Shown one piece after another: positions 1 to 10,763 of a DNA stretch of 34,271 bases (positions within the stretch are counted from its first letter, which is position 1; every line of letters begins with the position of its first letter). Origin of the DNA: Aurantimicrobium minutum. GTDB lineage: Bacteria > Actinomycetota > Actinomycetes > Actinomycetales > Microbacteriaceae. The DNA lies in contig NZ_JARXVT010000008.1 in the NCBI RefSeq assembly GCF_029892845.1, forward strand, positions 1 to 34,271. The letters are read 5' to 3'. The translations under genes and the position numbers were made by a program. Below the pieces are notes generated by a model. The model ran no database searches. It was not told where the DNA came from and worked only from the letters and a program-made list of their open reading frames with translations.

Positions 1-42
1 CGGGGAATACCAAATCGATCCACACAAGAACTATCAACCCAA

Positions 43-86
43 GAAATAAAAAGACACCTGAACCCCGTTTCGGGGGTTCAGGTGTC
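43..86 (-). terminator. Intrinsic terminator of tRNA-Ser
   Basis: A 14-bp uninterrupted stem (53-66 pairs with 73-86) has a 6-nt loop. Read on the minus strand it is followed directly by a T-rich run (TTTTTATTT). It lies 24 nt beyond the 3' end of the minus-strand tRNA-Ser, so it most likely ends that transcript. Confidence 0.85.
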
Positions 87-109
87 CACGATGTCCTGGA
101 ACATCACAT

Positions 110-197
110 TGGCGGAAGATGGGGGATTCGAACCCCCGAGGGCGTTAACCCAACACGCTTTCCAAGCGTGCGCCATAGGCCACTAGGCGAATCCTCC
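110..197 (-). tRNA. tRNA-Ser (anticodon GGA)
   Basis: On the minus strand the sequence folds as a class II tRNA of 88 nt with encoded CCA. The acceptor stem is GGAGGAT/ATCTTCC with one G-U pair. The anticodon stem is CACGC/GCGTG around loop TTGGAAA, giving anticodon GGA. A long variable arm typical of serine tRNAs is present, and the T-arm is GGGGG-TTCGAAT-CCCCC. The discriminator is G73, as expected for serine. No mismatches are seen in the stems checked. Confidence 0.95.
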
Positions 198-235
198 TGA
201 TGGCCCGCCTGCTTTCGCAAGAGGACAACTTGAAT

Positions 236-241
236 ATTCTA
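236..241 (-). promoter_or_regulatory. Candidate -10 box for tRNA-Ser
   Basis: The minus strand reads TAGAAT here, 38 nt before the mature tRNA 5' end, leaving a short leader. No convincing -35 box is visible at 16-18 bp spacing, so this is a weak call. Confidence 0.3.
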
Positions 242-308
242 ACCGCTAGTTAAGGGTGCTGACGAACTGACGTGGAGAGCACTCGGCCTTGTGCTTTACA
301 CTTGTAAC

Positions 309-403
309 TGGCTCCTCGCGTGGCGCCACCCAGGCCAACTCCCCCAGGACGGAAACGTAGCAAGGGTAACCGGGCTCTGGCGGGTGCGCGAGGGGTCCTT
401 TTT
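309..403 (+). ncRNA. ffs: Small bacterial signal recognition particle RNA (4.5S-type)
   Basis: This is the RNA that binds Ffh and targets membrane proteins to the Sec translocon. The apical domain is recognisable: CCCCCAGGAC, then GGAA, then ACGTAGCAAGGG, the conserved helix 8 region in actinobacteria. The base helix closes by pairing of CTCCTCGCG near the 5' end with CGCGAGGGG near 387-395. A T-run (399-403) follows, acting as terminator. A TACACT at 297-302 is a possible -10 box placing the start near 309. The 5' boundary is approximate. It lies directly upstream of dnaX, an arrangement also seen in Firmicutes (scr-dnaX). A 60-codon reading frame over this region is not a gene. Confidence 0.85.
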
Positions 404-464
404 ATTGCGCTCAGGGCATGTGTCTAAACACCTTGAACCTGGTCTCGTTGTCTGTTCTGGCAAC

Positions 465-470
465 TACGAT
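465..470 (+). promoter_or_regulatory. Candidate -10 box, leaderless dnaX
   Basis: TACGAT is followed by 6 nt and then the GTG start at 477, so transcription could begin on the start codon. No Shine-Dalgarno sequence is visible in front of the GTG, which supports leaderless initiation. No -35 box is evident. Confidence 0.5.
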
Positions 471-476
471 TGAACT

Positions 477-2483
477 GTGGCTACCGCACTGTATCGCCGT
501 TACCGGCCTGAATCATTCGCTGACGTTATTGGACAATCCCACGTCACCGATCCTTTGATGACGGCGCTGCGCACTAACCGTGTGAACCACGCCTATCTCT
601 TCAGCGGCCCACGTGGTTGCGGTAAGACGACCTCTGCTCGCATCTTGGCTCGCTGCCTCAACTGTGCTGAAGGCCCCACGGATACTCCCTGCGGCAAGTG
701 CCCCAGCTGTATTGAACTCTCTCGTGACGGCGGTGGTTCCCTCGACGTCGTTGAAATTGACGCCGCCAGCCACAACGGTGTCGACGATGCACGTGACCTG
801 CGTGAACGTGCCGTCTTTGCTCCCGCTCGTGACCGCTACAAGATCTTCATCCTCGATGAGGCCCACATGGTCACCCCGCAGGGCTTCAACGCGTTGCTCA
901 AGTTGGTGGAAGAACCCCCTGAGCACGTGAAGTTCATCTTCGCCACGACCGAACCCGAAAAGGTCATCGGCACGATTCGCTCGCGTACCCACCACTACCC
1001 CTTCCGCCTGATTCCTCCAGCACAGATGCTCGAGTACTGCGAGAGTCTCTGTGTTTCCGAGAAGATCGCGGTTGAACCTGGTGTTCTGGCGCTGGTTGTT
1101 CGCGCCGGTGGCGGATCTGCTCGTGACACTCTTTCTCTGCTTGACCAGCTCATTGCCGGTTCAGAAAACGATGCCGTGACCTACGAGCGTGCAGTTTCTC
1201 TCTTGGGTTACACCCACAGCGCACTGTTGGATGAAGCAGTAGATGCGCTCGCCGCAGGTGATTCAGCTGGTGCATTCGCTGCCGTTGATCGCGTGATCCA
1301 AACCGGGCAGGACCCCCGCCGCTTTGTGGAAGACCTGCTCGAGCGTCTGCGTGATCTCATTCTTGTTGCTGCCACTGGCGCCAACGCTAATGCTGTGCTG
1401 CGCGGAATCCCTGCCGATGAACTCGAGCGCATGCAGGCCCAGGCCAAGAACTTTGGCTCCGCTGAACTCTCTCGTGCTGCGGACGTGGTGAACTCGTCGC
1501 TCACCGAGATGACCGGTGCTACCTCACCACGTCTACACCTCGAGCTCATGATTGCTCGTCTACTGGTTCGTGCAACGGGTGGAGCTCCAGCTGTAGCTGT
1601 CGCACCAGTTGCTTCAGCACCAGCAGCTCCTGCAAAGCCTGCAGTAGCACCTGCCCCTGCACCCGCACCTAAGGTTGAGGCTCCCGTTGCCAAGCCTGAG
1701 CCGGTCAAGGAAGCTCCTGTTGTGGATGAGCCCAAGGTTGTTGTTCCAACCGGTCCTGTGGGAACTCGTGAACTACTTGAGGCATGGCCTGCTGTGCTGG
1801 AGAAGATTCAGGCGAAGAGCCGTGCCGCATGGTTGGTTGTTGTCTCTGCTCAGGTTCGTTCTCTGGAAGAGGACGTCCTCACCTTGGTATTCAGTAACGA
1901 GGCAGATGCTGCCTCATTCCGCCCCCAGAAGGGCGTGCCCGGAGGAGTCCACGAGATTCTGCGTCAGGCCATCATCGACACTCTCGGTGTTCGTGTGGCG
2001 TTCAAGGTCTCCAGTGATTCCTCTGCAACTGCACCTATTGACCGTCTGACAGAGACCGGTTCAGTTCCGGTTGCTGAAGCCCCGGTGAACGCTCCTCGTG
2101 AGTTTGCCACTCCTGCAGCTAAAGCACAGGTCGAGGAACCCCCTCTTCCTGAAGAGCCACCTGCTGATCTAGATGAAGAGCCCCCCTTCGAAGAGGCAGC
2201 ACCGCCCGCCTCAGATGATGGCTGGGATGTTGTGGCCATTCCCGGTGGGGGAGCTCCTGCCGTTCTTGAGGATGAGACTGTCGTTGAAGAAGTCGTTGTT
2301 GTTACAGAGGTTGCAGCTCCCGCTGCACCTGCGGCCAAGAAGCTCACTCCTGAGCAGAGTGCACAAGAAGATGCCCGCTACGGTGAGGCCGTTGTGCGTG
2401 AGCTGCTAGATGCCAAGTTCATCTCAGAAGAAGTAACCGAACCTATTGCTGTTGTTTCCTCTGAGCCTGCTGACGAGGCTTAG
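477..2483 (+). CDS. dnaX: DNA polymerase III subunit gamma/tau
   Basis: This is the clamp-loader ATPase of the replisome. In 668 residues it shows Walker A GPRGCGKT (44-51), a zinc module with Cys63, Cys72, Cys75 and Cys78, the DEAH-type Walker B at 127-130, and the sensor 1 region [16 protein letters not shown]. After the AAA+ and clamp-loader domain III (to about residue 365) comes a Pro/Ala-rich linker (about 375-430). A tau-like C-terminal domain follows, then an acidic tail. The GTG start has no ribosome site but has a -10 box 6 nt upstream. I see no A-AAA-AAG slippery heptamer, so a frameshifted gamma form is not indicated. recR follows after 2 nt, the usual bacterial dnaX-recR pairing. 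Confidence 0.97.
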   Translation: MATALYRRYRPESFADVIGQSHVTDPLMTALRTNRVNHAYLFSGPRGCGKTTSARILARCLNCAEGPTDTPCGKCPSCIELSRDGGGSLDVVEIDAASHNGVDDARDLRERAVFAPARDRYKIFILDEAHMVTPQGFNALLKLVEEPPEHVKFIFATTEPEKVIGTIRSRTHHYPFRLIPPAQMLEYCESLCVSEKIAVEPGVLALVVRAGGGSARDTLSLLDQLIAGSENDAVTYERAVSLLGYTHSALLDEAVDALAAGDSAGAFAAVDRVIQTGQDPRRFVEDLLERLRDLILVAATGANANAVLRGIPADELERMQAQAKNFGSAELSRAADVVNSSLTEMTGATSPRLHLELMIARLLVRATGGAPAVAVAPVASAPAAPAKPAVAPAPAPAPKVEAPVAKPEPVKEAPVVDEPKVVVPTGPVGTRELLEAWPAVLEKIQAKSRAAWLVVVSAQVRSLEEDVLTLVFSNEADAASFRPQKGVPGGVHEILRQAIIDTLGVRVAFKVSSDSSATAPIDRLTETGSVPVAEAPVNAPREFATPAAKAQVEEPPLPEEPPADLDEEPPFEEAAPPASDDGWDVVAIPGGGAPAVLEDETVVEEVVVVTEVAAPAAPAAKKLTPEQSAQEDARYGEAVVRELLDAKFISEEVTEPIAVVSSEPADEA

Positions 2484-2485
2484 TC

Positions 2486-3082
2486 ATGTATGACGGCATA
2501 GTTCAGGAACTCATTGATGAGCTCGGCAGACTTCCCGGCATTGGCCCTAAGTCAGCGCAACGTATTGCGTTCCACATTTTGCAGACAGAATCCTTTGATG
2601 TCTCCCGCTTGTCCTCAGTTCTTGTAGAGGTCCGTGAGAAGGTCAAGTTCTGCGAGATCTGCGGCAATGTCAGCGAAGAAGTCACCTGCGGCATCTGCCG
2701 CGATCCTCGCCGCGATCCCACTTTCATCTGTGTGGTGGAAGAAGCTAAGGACGTTGTTGCCATCGAGCGCACCCGTGAATTCCGTGGTCTGTATCACGTG
2801 CTCGGGGGAGCAATCAGCCCTATTGATGGCATTGGTCCTGATGACCTGCGCATTCGCCAGCTCATGACCCGTTTGGCTGATGGCACCGTGATGGAAGTCA
2901 TTATTGCGACCGACCCCAATCTCGAGGGTGAAGCAACAGCGACCTATCTTTCTCGTCTTCTCAAGACCCTAGAAATCAAGGTGTCACGTCTGGCTTCGGG
3001 TCTTCCTGTGGGTGGAGATTTGGAATACGCCGACGAAGTGACGCTCGGTAGGGCTTTCGAAGGTCGCCGCACCGTTTCTTAG
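2486..3082 (+). CDS. recR: Recombination mediator protein RecR
   Basis: RecR acts with RecO (and RecF) to load RecA at single-strand gaps. At 198 aa it has the family's normal length. Visible parts are the N-terminal helix-hairpin-helix ([18 protein letters not shown]), a four-cysteine zinc finger (CEICGNV...[10 protein letters not shown]), and a Toprim domain beginning [16 protein letters not shown] with the typical [16 protein letters not shown]. The ATG lies 2 nt after the dnaX stop, and GAGG inside the dnaX end serves as ribosome site, so the two genes are probably co-transcribed and translationally coupled. Confidence 0.97.
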   Translation: MYDGIVQELIDELGRLPGIGPKSAQRIAFHILQTESFDVSRLSSVLVEVREKVKFCEICGNVSEEVTCGICRDPRRDPTFICVVEEAKDVVAIERTREFRGLYHVLGGAISPIDGIGPDDLRIRQLMTRLADGTVMEVIIATDPNLEGEATATYLSRLLKTLEIKVSRLASGLPVGGDLEYADEVTLGRAFEGRRTVS

Positions 3083-3121
3083 ACGGTATTGGTGGGGTCA
3101 AAACCGCCTAAAATCTGCCGG

Positions 3122-3127
3122 TAGAAT
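3122..3127 (+). promoter_or_regulatory. Candidate -10 box for lysC-asd
   Basis: TAGAAT lies in the 104-nt gap after recR, about 60 nt before the lysC start. The leader would be roughly 50 nt. No clear TTGACA-like -35 box is seen. Confidence 0.4.
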
Positions 3128-3186
3128 AGAGTTTCCAGCTCGTGAGAACCGTAGCCGCGAGCATATTCCTTCAGGAGTTATCAACC

Positions 3187-5510
<2,324 letters not shown>

Positions 5511-5529
5511 GTAATTCGTATCTTCTGTC

Positions 5530-5562
5530 GAAGGCCATCAGGATGCGTTCCTGATGGCCTTC
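5530..5562 (+). terminator. Hairpin terminator after asd
   Basis: A perfect 14-bp stem (5530-5543 with 5549-5562) has a 5-nt loop, placed between asd and mqo. There is no proper T-run after it, a form common in actinobacteria. Its role as terminator is inferred from position and stability. Confidence 0.7.
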
Positions 5563-5618
5563 GTCGTTGCTCCCGGTAGGTGGGAATGAGGACAGGGGTA
5601 GTGGAGGGTATTCACGCG

Positions 5619-5624
5619 TAAACT
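5619..5624 (+). promoter_or_regulatory. Candidate -10 box, leaderless mqo
   Basis: TAAACT is followed by 7 nt and then GTG 5632. No ribosome site precedes the GTG, so a leaderless transcript is the simplest reading. Confidence 0.5.
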
Positions 5625-5631
5625 GGCGGAT

Positions 5632-7107
5632 GTGAATGCAAAGACGGTTGATGTTGCCCTGATTGGTGGCGGAATCATGAGCGCGACTCTCGGCGCTCTG
5701 ATTAAGCAATTGCAACCCGACTGGAGCATCCAGGTTTATGAACGCCTCGGTGAGGTTGCTCAGGAAAGCTCGAACCCCTGGAACAACGCTGGTACTGGTC
5801 ACGCGGGTCTGTGTGAACTGAACTACATGCCTGAGGCTGCCGACGGTTCCGTCGAGCCTTCCAAGGCTGTTGCCATCAACGAGCAGTTCCAGGTTTCACT
5901 GCAGTTCTGGGCACACATGGTTGCAGCAAAGATGCTTGATGCACCCACCAGCTTTATCAACTCCACCCCACACATGACTTTCGTCTGGGGCGAGGCCAAC
6001 GTGGAATACCTGCGCAAGCGTTTCGCTGCGCTCAAGGACGAGCCGCTGTTCGCCGGTATGGAGTACTCCGAGGACCCCAAGGTCATTGGCAAGTGGACTC
6101 CCTTGCTCATGGATGGTCGCACCGGCAACGAGCCCATCGCAGCAACTCGCATCACCGCTGGTACTGACGTGGACTACGGATCGCTCACCAAGCAGCTCTT
6201 GAACTTCATCACCTCCAACGGAGCCAAGCTTCGCACCGAGACTCAGGTGACGTCGCTCAAGAAACTTCATAACGGGCACTGGCGCCTCAAGCTCCGTGAC
6301 TCAGTTGGAAACACGCCTCACACCATCACCGCGAAGTTTGTCTTCGTCGGTGCCGGTGGTGGCGCACTGTCACTTCTGCAGAGCGCGGGAATCAAGGAAG
6401 CTAAGGGCTTCGGCGGATTCCCCATCTCGGGTCAGTTCCTCCGCACCACCAACCCTGCCATCGTGGCTCGCCACCAGGCCAAGGTCTATGGCAAGGCGTC
6501 GGTGGGTGCACCACCTATGTCTGTTCCACACCTCGACACTCGTGTTGTCGATGGCGAGAAGTCACTGTTGTTTGGTCCCTTCGCAGGATTCACTCCTAAG
6601 TTCCTCAAGGCAGGTTCATGGTTTGACCTTCCCGGTTCCATCCGCGTGAACAACATCATGCCGATGCTTGCCGTGGGTGCAACCAACCTGGACCTGCTGA
6701 AGTACCTGATCGGTGAAGTCGTAGCGAGCCCCCAGAAGAAACTGGATGCCCTGCGCGAGTTCTTCCCTGATGCTCAACACCCAGACTGGGAGCTCATCAC
6801 TGCTGGTCAGCGCGTTCAGGTCATGAAGAAAGACCCCAAGAAGGTCGGCATTCTCCAGTTTGGTACGGAAGTTATTGCCGCCGCTGACGGTTCTATCGCT
6901 GGTCTGCTCGGTGCTTCTCCTGGAGCTTCTGTGTCAGTACCCGTCATGCTCGATGTGCTCAAGCGCTGCTTCCCCACTGAGTTTGCTGGTTGGGAACCCG
7001 AGATCAAGAAGATGATTCCAAGCTTCGGAACGCGTCTGTCTGACAAGCCTGCTGTGGCCAAGAAGTCTTTTGCTGCCTCGGCAAAGACACTCAACCTCTC
7101 CGCATAG
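5632..7107 (+). CDS. mqo: Malate:quinone oxidoreductase
   Basis: This membrane-associated FAD enzyme oxidises malate to oxaloacetate in the citric acid cycle and passes electrons to the quinone pool. At 491 aa it has the family's usual size. Seen are the FAD-binding motif VALIGGGIMSATLG (about residues 8-21), the conserved NPWNNAGTGHAGLCELNY region, FVFVGAGGGALSLLQ, and the C-terminal LLGASPGASVSVPVMLDVL. The start is GTG 5632, chosen because it sits 7 nt after a TAAACT box. The gene stands alone between the asd hairpin and a two-component module. Confidence 0.97.
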   Translation: MNAKTVDVALIGGGIMSATLGALIKQLQPDWSIQVYERLGEVAQESSNPWNNAGTGHAGLCELNYMPEAADGSVEPSKAVAINEQFQVSLQFWAHMVAAKMLDAPTSFINSTPHMTFVWGEANVEYLRKRFAALKDEPLFAGMEYSEDPKVIGKWTPLLMDGRTGNEPIAATRITAGTDVDYGSLTKQLLNFITSNGAKLRTETQVTSLKKLHNGHWRLKLRDSVGNTPHTITAKFVFVGAGGGALSLLQSAGIKEAKGFGGFPISGQFLRTTNPAIVARHQAKVYGKASVGAPPMSVPHLDTRVVDGEKSLLFGPFAGFTPKFLKAGSWFDLPGSIRVNNIMPMLAVGATNLDLLKYLIGEVVASPQKKLDALREFFPDAQHPDWELITAGQRVQVMKKDPKKVGILQFGTEVIAAADGSIAGLLGASPGASVSVPVMLDVLKRCFPTEFAGWEPEIKKMIPSFGTRLSDKPAVAKKSFAASAKTLNLSA

Positions 7108-7154
7108 GGAAGACTGGTCGTAAGTAGACGACATTCTTCAACGGGGGCGGTGAG

Positions 7155-8357
7155 ATGCAGTTAGGAATTCCAGCACAGCTGGCACCCGTTCTGTTCGCGC
7201 AAGCGCTCTCTCGACTGTTCTTGGTTTACTCGGCCTATGCCGTCATCTTTGCTGAAATCCTGCTGATTCTGGCCGGCTGGCATGAAGCCAATGCGTGGGT
7301 GATGTGGGCAGGGTTCTTAGTGGGGTTCCCTGGCTTCGTGCTCTGGCGCCTGATGTTCACTCCGCTCTCTCCCCTTTCTGCCTCGCTCTACATCTTGTTT
7401 CTTTCAGCGACCTTGGTGTTGGCAACGTGGGCCGTATTGGCGACAATGCCTGATGTTGAATCCACCCTGTTCTTACCGTTCTCACTTCTGGGCTTCGCGC
7501 TCATCACCGCCTGCGGTGTTGCAGCACGAGTGCGCGACCGTGTGCTCTGGGCATCGTTCGGTTTTGCCATGGCCAACCTGTCACTCTTGCTCGGGGCATA
7601 CCTGGCTGGTAAACCGTATGAGTTTGATCTGAGACTGCTGCTGGGTTTTGGTGTAGTTCTCGCAGCCGTCATCTCAACTCCTCGACTGCTCGCTTCCAAT
7701 ACAAGATTTCAGATCACGTTTGATCACAGCGCTGAATCAGTTGCCTCGGATGCGGAACGACTGGAAAACACGAGAGCCGTAGCTGCGAGGCTCCATGACA
7801 CTTTGCTGGCCAACTTGGCCGTGATTGGTTCCACCAAGCCAGGTATGTTGCAAGACCCGGTTCGTGAGGCGATTGAAAACCAACTCGCCTTGTTTGAGAC
7901 GAGCGACTTTGGTAGGCAGTCAGGTTCTGAAGCACTTGCTCAGAATTCCTCTACAGAACTTGAACAGTTAATGGCAGTCATCTCTGGGGCTGAGGCCCGG
8001 GGGCTCTTGGTCAACCTTGGTGGTAATCCTTCTGCGATTAACTCATTGACGAGTGAGCGGGTTGACGCATTGAACGCTGCTTTGGCACAGTGCTTGACGA
8101 ATGTGCAACTGCATTCTGGGCAAAACGCCGTGGAGGTCGTCATCCTTCCTGCCGGAGAAAACCTTGCTGTCACCATTATTGACGGGGGCAGTGGCTTCAA
8201 CGTGGATCAGGTTCCTGAAGATCGAATGGGCCTCAAGCTTTCGGTCAGAGACCGCATTGAACAATGTGGTGGACGCGTGCGCTTGTGGTCGAATGAGGGC
8301 CAGGGCACCGCGGTGATGCTTCAACTTCCGGTGAGCGTGGAGGCGAGCGATGCGTAG
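7155..8357 (+). CDS. Membrane sensor histidine kinase (NarL/DesK-like)
   Basis: In 400 aa the N-terminal half (about 12-185) has roughly six hydrophobic segments with no evident extracellular sensor domain. It is followed by a short dimerisation region with ARLHDTLLANLAVIG, where His214-Asp215 fits the HisKA_3 phospho-acceptor. A C-terminal HATPase follows: N-box AQCLTNVQLH (311-320), G1 box DGGSGF (353-358) and the G2-like EGQGTAV (391-397). The N-box residue usually Glu is Gln312. The signal is unknown. The ATG follows GGGGGCGGTGAG. The end overlaps the next gene by 8 nt, so the two are coupled. The response regulator two genes on is the natural partner. Confidence 0.85.
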   Translation: MQLGIPAQLAPVLFAQALSRLFLVYSAYAVIFAEILLILAGWHEANAWVMWAGFLVGFPGFVLWRLMFTPLSPLSASLYILFLSATLVLATWAVLATMPDVESTLFLPFSLLGFALITACGVAARVRDRVLWASFGFAMANLSLLLGAYLAGKPYEFDLRLLLGFGVVLAAVISTPRLLASNTRFQITFDHSAESVASDAERLENTRAVAARLHDTLLANLAVIGSTKPGMLQDPVREAIENQLALFETSDFGRQSGSEALAQNSSTELEQLMAVISGAEARGLLVNLGGNPSAINSLTSERVDALNAALAQCLTNVQLHSGQNAVEVVILPAGENLAVTIIDGGSGFNVDQVPEDRMGLKLSVRDRIEQCGGRVRLWSNEGQGTAVMLQLPVSVEASDA

Positions 8358-9447
8358 ACAAGAACGCACAATGCAACAGCTCGATCCTCTTGCGGCAGGT
8401 ACGAGCTGGGATGTTGTCGTCACTTTCAGCTTGATTACGTGGGCATATGCCGTCATCGTGTCTATTTCGAGCTATGGCTATACCGATAACCCGCTGTTCT
8501 TGACGATTGCTTTGGTCATACTCACCGTCGCGATTTCTTATCACCTGTGGTCAGCTGCACCTCAGCATGCTCCTTACCGTCGACGTAACTATGTCATTGT
8601 GGTGTTCCTCACCATCGGTGCCGCGGTGTTCCAAATCGGGTCGGATGGAACCGGGTCTATCTCGATGCTCACTGAGTGGGGCCCGATAGCGGTTGCCCTC
8701 ATCTTTGCGTCAGCCAGCGGATATCGATCATTACCGGATCAGTACTACGCCGGACTAGCCGCCGTGGTGACCCTCCTTGCCGCACTCGGTTTGGATGGTT
8801 TGCATCACTCACTTCCTTTAGGTGCGTTCTACTTCAGCGTCTCCGGCGTGACCCTGGTCGCCATCGTGGTGTTGGGACAAGCGAGCTACACCTACAAAGC
8901 CAGCCGAATCCTGATGGCGTGGCAGAAGACGGTGAACGAGACTGCAGTCGAACCGGGTGAAATCAACGATGTGGACATTGCAGGTCCTTTGACCCGCGAA
9001 GCCCGTGACATGTTGGTGAGCCTGCTCTCCAGTGGTCGTGTGACCGATGCTGACAATGAGCGCGCCAGGGAACTCGCCGGCAAGATTCGTGCCGAACTCG
9101 TTCTTCTGTCGGACCAAACCTGGGTGGAGCGTTCAGGTTGTACCCTGCATGACCCTGAAAAAGTACTCAACAAGTTTGAGCTTTCAGCACAGTCAGCAAT
9201 CTCTGCTCTCATCACGGGGTTATTCGAGGCAGGAGTGGAGGATCTCCAGATCTCTCTGCGCACAGAGCCGTACACAACCAGATTGTCGTGCGTGATTCAG
9301 GGAACTGAAAAAGAAGAGACCATCACCGGGGGCAAGCTGCGCACCCATGTCTCCTCATTCTTGCGCGTGATGTATGTCGTTTTCGAAGATGTGCGATTTA
9401 TCAACAACGATGGTCAAGTGAATGTGATGTTCTACTATGCAAAATAA
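8350..9447 (+). CDS. Kinase-like membrane protein without recognisable catalytic motifs
   Basis: I do not recognise a named family. In 365 aa there are about six hydrophobic segments (21-41, 48-65, 80-95, 111-122, 132-149, 160-178) and then a soluble region to the C-terminus, the same plan as the kinase before it. Residues 227-251 (GRVTDADNERARELAGKIRAEL) resemble the dimerisation-helix region of some actinobacterial kinase-like proteins. There is no HD phospho-acceptor, N-box or DxGxG motif. The simplest inference is a degenerate paralogue that pairs with or modulates the true kinase. GGAGG sits 7 nt before ATG 8350. It overlaps the kinase by 8 nt and the regulator by 11 nt, so all three are co-translated. 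Confidence 0.7.
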   Translation: MRRQERTMQQLDPLAAGTSWDVVVTFSLITWAYAVIVSISSYGYTDNPLFLTIALVILTVAISYHLWSAAPQHAPYRRRNYVIVVFLTIGAAVFQIGSDGTGSISMLTEWGPIAVALIFASASGYRSLPDQYYAGLAAVVTLLAALGLDGLHHSLPLGAFYFSVSGVTLVAIVVLGQASYTYKASRILMAWQKTVNETAVEPGEINDVDIAGPLTREARDMLVSLLSSGRVTDADNERARELAGKIRAELVLLSDQTWVERSGCTLHDPEKVLNKFELSAQSAISALITGLFEAGVEDLQISLRTEPYTTRLSCVIQGTEKEETITGGKLRTHVSSFLRVMYVVFEDVRFINNDGQVNVMFYYAK

Positions 9448-10093
9448 ACCCGCTGTTTCCCTCACCATCCTCGATGACCACGGCCTGCTCGTGGATAGCC
9501 TCTCCAGTTGGTTCGCTGGCAATGCTCCAGACTTCTCGGTTGGAGTGGCAGAGACATCGTGGGCAGGGTGTCTTGCCAATACGGCTTTCCCTTCCGATGT
9601 TGTGCTGATGGACTATCAACTTGCGGAGCCCGTTTCGATTGAAGCTCGTGTATTGACGTGTAAAGCTGCAGGCTCAAAGGTTGTGGTGATGAGTGCTCTT
9701 GCCAGCCCAGAACTCAACGAACGTGTGCTTGCCTCAGGTGCTGATGCTTTCTTTGATAAGTCCACCTCGATGAATGTGGTTGCAGCACGGATGCGCACCC
9801 TGCTCGGCATGGCGCAGATCGCCTCAGAATCCAGTCATTCAGCCGATTCTGGCTCCACTCAACACGCCGAAGAGCAGGTCAAGCCACGCCTCAGCGCAGG
9901 TGAAGAACAGGCGTTAGTCCTGTATTGCCGGGGGTTAGCGACCAAAGAGGTTGCGGATGCCATGAATGTTCAGTTTGAGACGGCCAAAACGTACCTCAGA
10001 CGTGCACGTGAGAAGTACGCTAGAGCAGGTAGACCCGCGTCCCGGCGGGCAGATTTGGTTCGGCGTGCAGCCGAGGATGGATATTTGACCTAA
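9437..10093 (+). CDS. Response regulator, receiver plus LuxR-type HTH
   Basis: In 218 aa the receiver domain shows the acidic pair Asp13-Asp14, phospho-acceptor Asp59 (VVLMDYQL), switch Ser86 (VVVMSAL) and Lys108 (FFDKS). A Ser/His-rich linker (about 129-148) leads to a helix-turn-helix at about 152-215 (LSAGEEQALVLYCRGLATKEVADAMNV...AKTYLRRAREKY), the NarL/LuxR type. It is presumably phosphorylated by the kinase at 7155. Target genes cannot be read from the sequence. The stop TAA shares its last A with the ATG of tdk, which ties thymidine kinase expression to this operon. Confidence 0.92.
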   Translation: MQNKPAVSLTILDDHGLLVDSLSSWFAGNAPDFSVGVAETSWAGCLANTAFPSDVVLMDYQLAEPVSIEARVLTCKAAGSKVVVMSALASPELNERVLASGADAFFDKSTSMNVVAARMRTLLGMAQIASESSHSADSGSTQHAEEQVKPRLSAGEEQALVLYCRGLATKEVADAMNVQFETAKTYLRRAREKYARAGRPASRRADLVRRAAEDGYLT

Positions 10094-10755
10094 TGGCCAA
10101 GCTTTATTTCCGTTATGGCGCGATGAACAGCGGCAAGAGCACCCTGATGCTCCAGGCGGCGTATAACTACGAAGAACGTGGTCACAACGTTGTGTTGTGT
10201 AAGCCTGAGATTGACATCAAGGGCGACAAGGGAATCCTGTCGCGTTTGGGTATCAATCGTAAGACCGACTTCGTCATTGGCACCGACAGCGATCTGTATG
10301 GTCTCTTCCAGCACGAGCGTGATGAAGTCATCCGTAAGACCGGTGCAGACGTCAAGTGTTTGCTCGTAGATGAAGCTCAGTTCTTGTCCGAAGCTCAGGT
10401 AGACGACCTACTGCGTATTGCCCTCTTGGAAGACGTTCCTGTCTTGGCTTTCGGAATTCGTACCGACTTCCAAACAGTTGCTTTCCCAGGTTCTCGCCGT
10501 CTGCTTGAAATCGCACACGAAATTGAAGAGCTGAAGACAATTTGCCGTTGTGGCAAGAAAGCCATCTTTAACGCACGTAAGTACAACGATCGATTCATCT
10601 TCGATGGTGACCAGCTTGCTATTGACGGTATCGCAGTGAGCTACGAGCCTCTCTGTGGTAACTGCTACCTCAACGAGAGCAACGGCGTGCTCAACGCAGG
10701 TCGTCGCCAGTGGCCAGTGGCATACTCCTTCGAGCCTGACCCCGACTTCAGCTAG
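10093..10755 (+). CDS. tdk: Thymidine kinase (type II)
   Basis: It phosphorylates thymidine with ATP in nucleoside salvage. In 220 aa it shows the P-loop GAMNSGKS (9-16), the DEAQ motif (93-96), the FGIRTDFQ segment, and two zinc-ligand pairs, CRCGKKAIFNARK and CGNCY near the C-terminus. The ATG overlaps the response-regulator stop by one base, so it depends on upstream translation. The next gene begins 8 nt after its stop. Why salvage sits behind a two-component system is not evident. Confidence 0.96.
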   Translation: MAKLYFRYGAMNSGKSTLMLQAAYNYEERGHNVVLCKPEIDIKGDKGILSRLGINRKTDFVIGTDSDLYGLFQHERDEVIRKTGADVKCLLVDEAQFLSEAQVDDLLRIALLEDVPVLAFGIRTDFQTVAFPGSRRLLEIAHEIEELKTICRCGKKAIFNARKYNDRFIFDGDQLAIDGIAVSYEPLCGNCYLNESNGVLNAGRRQWPVAYSFEPDPDFS

Positions 10756-10763
10756 ATCACGCC

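Noticed and set aside
291-473. 60-codon plus-strand frame before dnaX
   Set aside because: It runs across the SRP RNA and its T-run; the RNA structure explains the sequence and the protein has no recognisable features.
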